This document shows positions 57,991 to 64,000 of a DNA stretch of 64,000 nt, piece by piece; position 1 is the stretch's first letter; each line of letters opens with the position of its first letter. Source of the DNA: Phylloscopus collybita (Eukaryota; Chordata; Aves; Passeriformes; Phylloscopidae). The stretch lies in NCBI GenBank assembly GCA_027886175.1, contig JAJNNQ010000003.1, positions 28,003,501 through 28,067,500 on the forward strand, given 5' to 3'. The notes under the pieces are model-generated. The model was not told where the DNA came from, did no database searches, and saw only the letters and a program-made list of their open reading frames with translations. The position numbers and the translations under genes were made by a program.

Positions 57991-60900
57991 TTATGGTACT
58001 ATCCAGCATGTATTTATTCGATGCTCTTTCCCCAGGGCATCAGTGGCCACCCATGTGTGTTTATTCAGAGGGGTCTTTAGCATCAGTGGTACTTCTCCTA
58101 CAGTGGGGAGGTCTACTAAAACAGGTTGACCAGGGTTACGTGCTGGATTCTTAGAATCATCTGGTCCCTGTAGTGAGGAAATCATGCTTGAAGCAGTTGG
58201 GCAGAAAGCAGTGATCTTAGGACACCCATTTACTCCCCACCTGTCATTCACACCTTTCACGGCTTCCCACAGTTGAGCATCCCAATTTCCTTCCTGTGGT
58301 TTCAAAAGTAATTTTAAGAGACCGTTAGTCCTTTTTACAATCCCGTTAGCTTGGGGGTAGTAAGGGGTGTGAAAAGTCCATTTGATTCCCTCAGCTCTTG
58401 CCCAGTCTTGTACAACTTTAGCAGTGAAGTGGAGCCATTGTCAGATTGAATTTCTTGTGGTTTTGGAAAAGTTCCAAACCATTCCTGTAATGCTTTAACA
58501 GTATTATCACCTGTGGCTCTCTTAAAAGCTTCTGCTTGAACTAACCCAGATGTTATCTCTACTCTAACTAACACAAAATGTTTACTACTTGATTGTTTGA
58601 AAGGACTTACGTAGTCTACTTGCCACGCGTCCCATAGGCCTTTACTTTTCTTCAAGTGGAGAGGATCATCTTCCAGGGGATGCCTCTCCAGCCGTTTACG
58701 GCATTGTTCACAGGCAGATACACATGTATTACACATTTCTCTGGTGACGGGCCAACCGCGAGCATGGGCTTCTCTGTACAAATCTTTGACACCTGTGTGT
58801 TGTCTTTTTACATGCAACCATTCTAGCAAGTGTTCCCAATTTCAGAAATTTGTTCTTTTTTCAAGGGACTTATCTTTGCCAGTTCATCAGCTTTATTATT
58901 CTATTCTCTTGCTAGATTTCCATCTGTTTGGTGAGAAGCCACCCACCCTACGGCAAAGTTTCTTCGATTTGCTATTTGTAAAATTTCTTGCCATTTTTCT
59001 TTTTGCCACACTGGAATCTTATTAATCTCCCAATCATTTTGTTGCCAGAAAGGCAGCCACTCAGTACACCCTTTAAACACAGCATAGGAATCAGTGTAGA
59101 TACAGACAGGAGAGGTATTTTGCGCTTCACGATGGAAAACACTCCAAACAGCTATCAATTCACTAATTTGGGCACTGCCTTCCCCTTCTGTGATGATCCG
59201 TTCACCAGAGGAAGTGTGTATAGCTACGGCCCTGTATTTCCACTTTTTCCCTTCTCTTTTAGCAGAAGCATCAGTGAACGAGGACCTTGTTGATTGTTCA
59301 GGGGAAAAAGGGGGGGCCACTTTGATTACTGAGACAGGTTTGTTTTGGCTGCTATCCAAGTTTTCTCAGTCTCGTATTGCTAGAATTTTGGCAGCGCCTT
59401 CAGTAATTGAAAAGATGTTACAATAATGTTCTATCTGCGCAAACCATTTTCTTACTGAAGCCCTTTGAGCCACCCCGTCAGGTGGGGGGGCGCCAGTAGT
59501 GACTGCTTTAATTACTTTAAAGGGGCCTCTTAAAATAATCGGCTGTTGCCGTGTAATTTTCTCTACTTCTTTAAGGGCTAAGCTAACTACAAACAACCCT
59601 TTTTCCCAGGTAGTATATCTCTTCTCTGCATCTTTAAAACCACGGGAGAAAAAGCCAACGGGTCTAGTTGGACCTTCTGGGCCCCTCTGCCAAATGTGAA
59701 TTGACAATCCCGACACTGCAAAACCCCACTCGACTTGAAATGGATCTGAGGGGTGTATCGGGCCAAGTGCCTGATAGGCTGTGGCTTCAAAGATTAATAA
59801 TTGCAGTGCCTCTTCCTGGGAAGGGGTCCAATCCCATTTCACCCCTTTTCTTAACAAATCATAAAGGGGTCTAGCAATTATTGAAAAGTCTGGGATGTGT
59901 TTTCTTCAAAATACCAATAATCCCAGAGCTTGTTGGAGTTCTTTTCTAGATCCAGGCATTTTGATTTGATCTAAGGAGGTTAAGGTGTCAGGTGGAATGC
60001 ATGTCATACCTCCTTTCCACCAAATTCCCAAGAATTTTACTTCCTGAGAAGGTTTCTGAATTTTTTCAGGGGGAACTTGCAAACCAAGACTTTCCAAATG
60101 TGAAATTATTTTCTGTTGAGTATCCCCCACTACTTCTATTTTATCTCCTCCTATAAGAATGTCATCAATATACTAATAAACAGCTACACTCTCAGGTTTG
60201 GGTATTGTTTCTAATTCTCGAGCTAAAGCGTGGTGGGCTAAAGCGGGTGAGTGTCTGTACCCTTGCGGCAGTCGTGTGAAAGTGTATTGTTGTCCCTCCC
60301 ACGTAAAAGCAAAACGGTTCATGTCTTCTGGCTGCAATGGGATCATGAAAAACATGTCCTTGACATCTATAGTTGCCATGATTGGGTGAGCCTTTTCTTG
60401 AATTGATATTACTAATTCAGCTAAATTTGGGACTGCTGCTGTTAGGGGGTCTGTGTGGGCATTAAGCCGGCGATAATCTATTGTTAATCTTCATTTTCCA
60501 TTAGGCTTTCTTACTGGCCAGACTGGAGAATTGTAAGGGGAATGAGTGTTAATTATCACTCCTTGTTCTCTTAATTCTTGTATCACTGGTTTTATGCCTT
60601 CTCTGGCACCAGAAGGTAAGGGGTATTGTTTCACTGAAGTGATTTTGCTGAATGGGAGGGAGGGAGCTGCTTGAAGCAGCCTGATGTTTAGTCGTGGTGT
60701 TCCAAAAGACCACAAAAAGCCTTCTGGATCCTCTCATTGTCTCCCAGCTAGTACATCTATCCCCAGTAAGTTATCTGGGATATTTCCAACAACCATTTTG
60801 ACAGTTAATTGATTTTCTTCCCCAGGCAGTATAAGTTTTATTAAGGCAACCGCCATGGGTTCTGTAATTCTTAAAGCATTTAAAACACAGTAATGTTTTT

Positions 60901-61114
60901 TCATTGGAACTACACCACACCTTTGAGCATCTTTAATTTTTAAAGCAGAGATTTGGGCCCCAGTATCAATTACAAAAGTTACTATTGCTCGTTTGGGACC
61001 CACTGTAGCTGTGATTAGTATATCTCTAGTTTTAGAATTTTTAGTGAGCTTTTTTAAATAAATCCATTCTCTGTCTCTCTGCTCACTATTGAGAGGCAGA
61101 GTTTTTAGTTTAAA
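57991..61114 (-). pseudogene. pol: ERV3 pro-pol
   Basis: Replication polyprotein entered from gag by a -1 frameshift. Order: aspartic protease (VIDTGAQIS, about 60,970; NLLGIDVLAG, about 60,750); reverse transcriptase (KPNGK then LTIDYRRLNA; IDVKDMFFMIPL; TFTRLPQGYRHSP; YIDDILIGGD, about 60,165; KFLGIWWKGG); RNase H (SSFTDASAK, CIYTDSYAVFKG, ASHQTDGN, 59,360-58,900); integrase (WLHVKRQHTG with CNTC and CEQC zinc ligands; WQVDY; IQSDNG; C-terminal VPLMLKTPLNKHTWVA). From the slip site to 58,901 one register holds with six stops, at 60,734, 60,491, 60,173, 59,906, 59,366 and 58,901. Five sit where Trp is expected. Frameshifts lie between 58,901 and 58,829 and just after the SDNG motif. Not functional. 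Confidence 0.85.
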
Positions 61115-62763
61115 TCCTGTTTAGGGGGGTTTCTTGGAGGTTGGTAGGAAGAAAGTGATTTTGGCTTATTTCCCGAAACAGGTGTTAGGGGTTGTTTCGG
61201 TTCAGTGCCCCGAACTTGTGGGAGAGGGGGTGCACTAGGCGTACTGGATTGTGTTCTTGGTGGGGCTGATGCCCAGGGCTTGGAATTGCGCCAATTAGTT
61301 ACTATTTTACTTAGTTTTTCAGGCGGCAAGCTATCTATTATATCTTTTGGGACCCCCTTTTTTATTCTTAATAACCACCAGTACTGACGTGGGGAAATCT
61401 GCTTTCCCTTTTCTGTGTTTTCGCTGTGGGGAATTCTAATGTATCTAACTCCCTTTGATTTTTCTGATCTTTCTTCTGGGGTTATTACAGGTCCATATTT
61501 TCTACTGTAGTAAATGAGGTCTTCAGCGACTTGCCCCCATGTCCAGATTTTGCGATCACCAGCCTGTGGTTTAAAGCGCGTTGCTGGTGAGTCTGAGGGA
61601 GTAGAATATGGAGTGAATCCAGGGTCGGTAGACTCAGTGTGTTCGCTTGGGTTCCCAAGGAATCTGTCCAACCTTTCCACAGGGCTTAAGGCCATGATAG
61701 TTTTTTGTAAGGCTATTGCAGTGGGCTTAAGTGATTCAGGGAGTCCTCTAATCAAAGGGGTCATCATTTCTGGTTGGACAGGTAATTGCATTGGTGATTC
61801 AAATCCAGGAGTTAATCTCCTTTCATGTATCATTTGCAGGCAGGCGGCTTTGTGCACACTTTCTAGAAGTTGGTTTGGGGTACTGACTATAGCTAGAGGG
61901 TCTCCTCTCTCTAGAGGATTTATTCCCCCAGCCCAGAAAGCTGCACGCTGTGTCAAGGACCATGTGTCACGTTTATCTCCTGTTGTTAAAAAGACTCCAT
62001 GTCCCCAGTAACCGCTCGCCTCTTGCTCATTTAGTTTAATTTGATCCCCACCTGTGAGAGACAGTCGAAAGACATATTCTGTCTCTGTTTCATGTGAGAG
62101 CCGGCCGTATTCTTTCTTTAATTTGGCCAACTTAGTGGCGCTGAATGGTATTTGTTTGGGGGTGATGTGTGGGTCAAAGTCCTCATCATTTATATAATTA
62201 TATTCTGTTTTGATCAAGGGTCTCATGCGTGGACAACAGTCCTCCCCACAATTTTTTACTGATTCCAATTTTTTCTGGGGGTATATTTGCTTAATGTGGG
62301 GACCTTCCTTTTCCTCTGCCAACTTCAGGGAGTCATCATTCTTTGATTTCTTAGTATTCTCCTCCCTTAGGGCAGCTCGTAGGAAATGGTTTTCTTCCCG
62401 TAACACACGGATCTCATCTCTCAACAAGTGAATGTCATTTTTCTTTTCACCTAATTTCTCTTGCAAAGTTTCTATTAGTTTGTGGAGGGAGTCTATAATA
62501 GTTTCCTCTTCACTATTCTGCTTAGAGTGTTTCTCTACAGCGGCTGCAAGGCATGCTTCTAACACAGAACAGATAATGTTCTTATCTCGGCCGAGTTTAA
62601 ATTTTGTCCCGTGTTGTAAGGAACACACTCTATCAACCACATTTTCTAAATTAAACTAATTATTTATTGCCTATTCTTCTCCGCCAGGAGAGGGTTTGGC
62701 ATTATGTTTTGCCAATAAGGCATAAAATGCTTCCTTACTTTTTGCCCCGGAGTTCTCATCCAT
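61105..62763 (-). pseudogene. gag: ERV3 gag
   Basis: Structural precursor of the virus core. ATG at 62,763 (ATGGATGAG) is the likely start. Two early stops follow, at Trp positions of the relative in ERV1 (about 62,675 and 62,655). After them 511 codons are open (62,640-61,105). Contents: an N-terminal heptad-rich coiled coil (IIDSLHKLIETLQEKL to LRDEIRVLREENHFLRAALR, about residues 25-90 of the open part), NYINDEDFDPHI, GVFLTTGDKRDTWSLTQRAA, NPLERGDPLAIV, KIWTWGQVAEDLIYYSRKY, WWLLRIKKGVPKDIIDSLP, and a Pro/Ser-rich end. No CCHC zinc knuckle or obvious major homology region, which fits class III/spuma-like gag better than gamma- or betaretroviral gag. Confidence 0.8.
61108..61114 (-). promoter_or_regulatory. 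-1 ribosomal frameshift site TTTAAAC
   Basis: In the gag frame the codons are TTA AAC TAA, so the heptamer T TTA AAC directly abuts the gag stop (61,107-61,105). This is the canonical X XXY YYZ form. Slipping back one base leads exactly into the open protease frame. A downstream stem or pseudoknot was not folded. Confidence 0.85.
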
Positions 62764-63164
62764 CTTTCAGAGGGGCTAGGTACTATAAAAAGATACACAC
62801 ACACGCACACACACACGCACACTAACTTCTATTATGTTTCCCTACACTACCCTAGGTGTGTATAGGGCTTAACTTGTATAAAAAGATGTACTACAAACCA
62901 AGTTATAAAAAATTATAAAATAAAAAACGTCCCGTCTGTTGCGCAAAGAGATCTATTTTTGTGAAATCCTGAAAACAGAGCCCTCAACTCGAGTATGGGG
63001 TCGCTTTACACCTAGGCGTGTACAGTTTGTGGGAAATCTGAGTCGCCCCCCTTGCTTTCTAGACACCACTCACCCTTTTGAGGCGGCGGGCCTAGGTGCG
63101 GCTGGAGCGAAACGTCCTTCCCCTATTACAGACTATACACAACCTGCAACCCCTCTGTCTCAGG
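62764..63164 (-). other. ERV3 leader
   Basis: The 5' untranslated region with an interrupted (AC)n run (62,790-62,822) and the GTGTACAGTTTGTGGGAAAT block conserved in ERV1 and ERV2. It presumably holds the packaging signal; none was identified. Confidence 0.65.
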
Positions 63165-63182
63165 ATCCTGTCCGTGACGCCA
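63165..63182 (-). other. ERV3 primer binding site
   Basis: TGGCGTCACGGACAGGAT on the minus strand, five bases from the LTR, identical to ERV2. Confidence 0.65.
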
Positions 63183-63187
63183 ATTTA

Positions 63188-63843
63188 TGTCACGACCCGC
63201 TAATGCAGGCGGGAATCGTGATGGTTCGAGTTTGATCTCAAGGCGCAAAAGATATAACAAGGGACAATAATAATTTGCTCAAAAGCAGTACACTTTATTA
63301 AGTGCACTTTTGCACAGTATGCGATAGAAAAGAGAGGAAAGGGAGAGACGGGATGGGGATAAAGTAAAAGAGAAAGAGAGAAAAGGGGTATAGCTACCGA
63401 GGGAGAGACGATATCCTCGTGGTGCACGCTGACCAATAGATCCGTCTTCTTCCGTGGGGAGATCTCAGAATTCGGGCGATTTTGAGGTATCTCTTATAGT
63501 CCTTTCTGAAGCGACGGGCAGTTGGCCAGAAGGTGAGCTCAGCATCAGGTGCAGCACTCCAGCGCTTAGAGCAAATTACCACCTCAGGAACAGGTACAGG
63601 GCAAGCACAGGACAGGCCGGCCTAAGACCAGTCTGCCGTGAAGTCCTATTGTCCAAGTCGGTTCCTAGGGGGATGTATCGGTCCAACGAGCGCACCTGTG
63701 GACAATGGCTGGAAGTCTTCCCACCTTAGCCAGGCCAGAACTGCTGCATTGGGGGGGAGGTTTTAGTCCCAGTCCCTTTTGGGGTCTTCAGTCCTTGGCG
63801 ATGATCGTGAGGCAGATGAGGAACTTGGGGACCGTCCCTTACA
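63188..63843 (-). repeat. ERV3 5' LTR
   Basis: 656 bp. On the coding strand TGTAAGGGAC ... GTCGTGACA, TATAAGAG at 63,491-63,498 and AATAAA at 63,294-63,299, about 200 bases apart. This is the promoter LTR of ERV3. Confidence 0.9.
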
Positions 63844-64000
63844 CAGGGGCAGATGAAGGTCTGTGCAGCGGAGGGAGCAACCAGCAGTACCTTTCTCCAC
63901 CTCACCTCCCCACTCCAAGATGTCACAGCTCCAGGTGCGACCCGCTGCCTTCAGAGGGTTCCCCGGGCATACCTGTGCCAGGAGCTGTTAGTCCAGAGCT
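63844..64000. other. Host flank right of ERV3
   Basis: Unique-looking GC-moderate sequence that should continue segment L copy 3 across the ERV3 insertion. No gene. Confidence 0.5.

Larger units (their letters stand above)
54142..63843 (-). mobile_element. ERV3: most complete class III-like ERV with env
   Basis: 9.7-kb element, order on the minus strand: LTR, primer site, leader, gag, frameshift site, protease, RT, RNase H, integrase, env, LTR. The flanks CGGGG and CAGGG look like a 5-bp duplication with one CpG-type change. The two LTRs differ by about ten substitutions and two indels (9 and 12 bp), roughly 1.6% by eye. ERV-L-like assignment rests on the RT block TFTRLPQGYRHSP, YIDDILIGG, a gag with a coiled coil and no CCHC finger, and the 5-bp duplication. 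Multiple stops and at least two frameshifts make it defective. Confidence 0.9.

Noticed and set aside
63165..63182. Firm assignment of the ERV1-3 primer to tRNA-Ser
   Set aside because: The acceptor-arm sequence fits a tRNA-Ser pattern from memory, but no exact bird tRNA could be checked.

Overview
The window looks like repeat-rich bird DNA, most likely songbird. The basis is compact GC-rich minisatellites, a densely nested family of endogenous retroviruses (ERVs) with class III (ERV-L-like) traits, a betaretrovirus-like gag fragment, and fragments resembling the vertebrate meiosis gene SYCP1 with introns kept. No bacterial-type gene, CRISPR array, rRNA or tRNA gene was seen. The species and chromosome cannot be read from the sequence. 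A W, germline-restricted or pericentromeric/subtelomeric location is only a guess from the repeat load.

Left part (1-11.7 kb): a CpG-rich promoter-like block made of ~35-bp repeats (90-400) and a G-tract block (480-930) lie upstream of a decayed SYCP1-like multi-exon fragment (about 1.05-3.9 kb, + strand). AT-rich filler follows, then minisatellites: CACACCTG-type at 6.5 kb, a 34-bp hairpin-forming repeat at 7.4-8.0 kb and a ~70-bp repeat at 8.4-8.65 kb. A dispersed segment L (8.7-9.07 kb), a short 41-bp minisatellite with an exon-like block (9.08-9.37 kb) and a long T/G-skewed stretch (9.37-11.56 kb) complete this part.

Middle (11.7-40.2 kb): a macrosatellite of A units (about 1.75 kb, five copies) and B units (about 1.47 kb, two copies), with a full A+B period of 3,245 bp. 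It carries conserved splice-like signals and short phase-compatible exon-like pieces. Next is a 1.45-kb segment with an LTR-like promoter, found again at 33.47 kb. Between the two copies lie a 6.6-kb satellite of 72-bp monomers arranged as 144-bp dimers, and the 5' end (LTR, tRNA-Asn primer site, gag start) of a minus-strand beta-like ERV. The satellite's repeated peptide frame runs on from the gag frame. Copies of L, the 41-bp minisatellite and the T/G-skewed stretch recur at 35.3-39.85 kb, so the region is an old large-scale duplication with local expansion.

Right part (40.2-64 kb): three ERVs of one family, all coding on the minus strand. ERV1 (40,231-52,165) is flanked by a perfect 5-bp duplication (CAGCC) and interrupted inside gag by ERV2 (44,522-50,708; imperfect duplication CCCGA/CCCGG). 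ERV3 (54,142-63,843) is the most complete: LTR, primer site, gag, a TTTAAAC -1 frameshift site abutting the gag stop, protease, RT, RNase H, integrase, env, LTR. ERV1 and ERV2 have each lost protease-RT-RNase H by different deletions that join gag to integrase in frame. By-eye LTR comparison makes ERV1 oldest (roughly 5-6% apart) and ERV2 and ERV3 young (roughly 1-2%). Most nonsense codons in ERV2 and ERV3 sit at tryptophan codons (TGG to TGA, TAG or TAA), suggesting G-to-A editing. None of the three looks able to make a full set of proteins.
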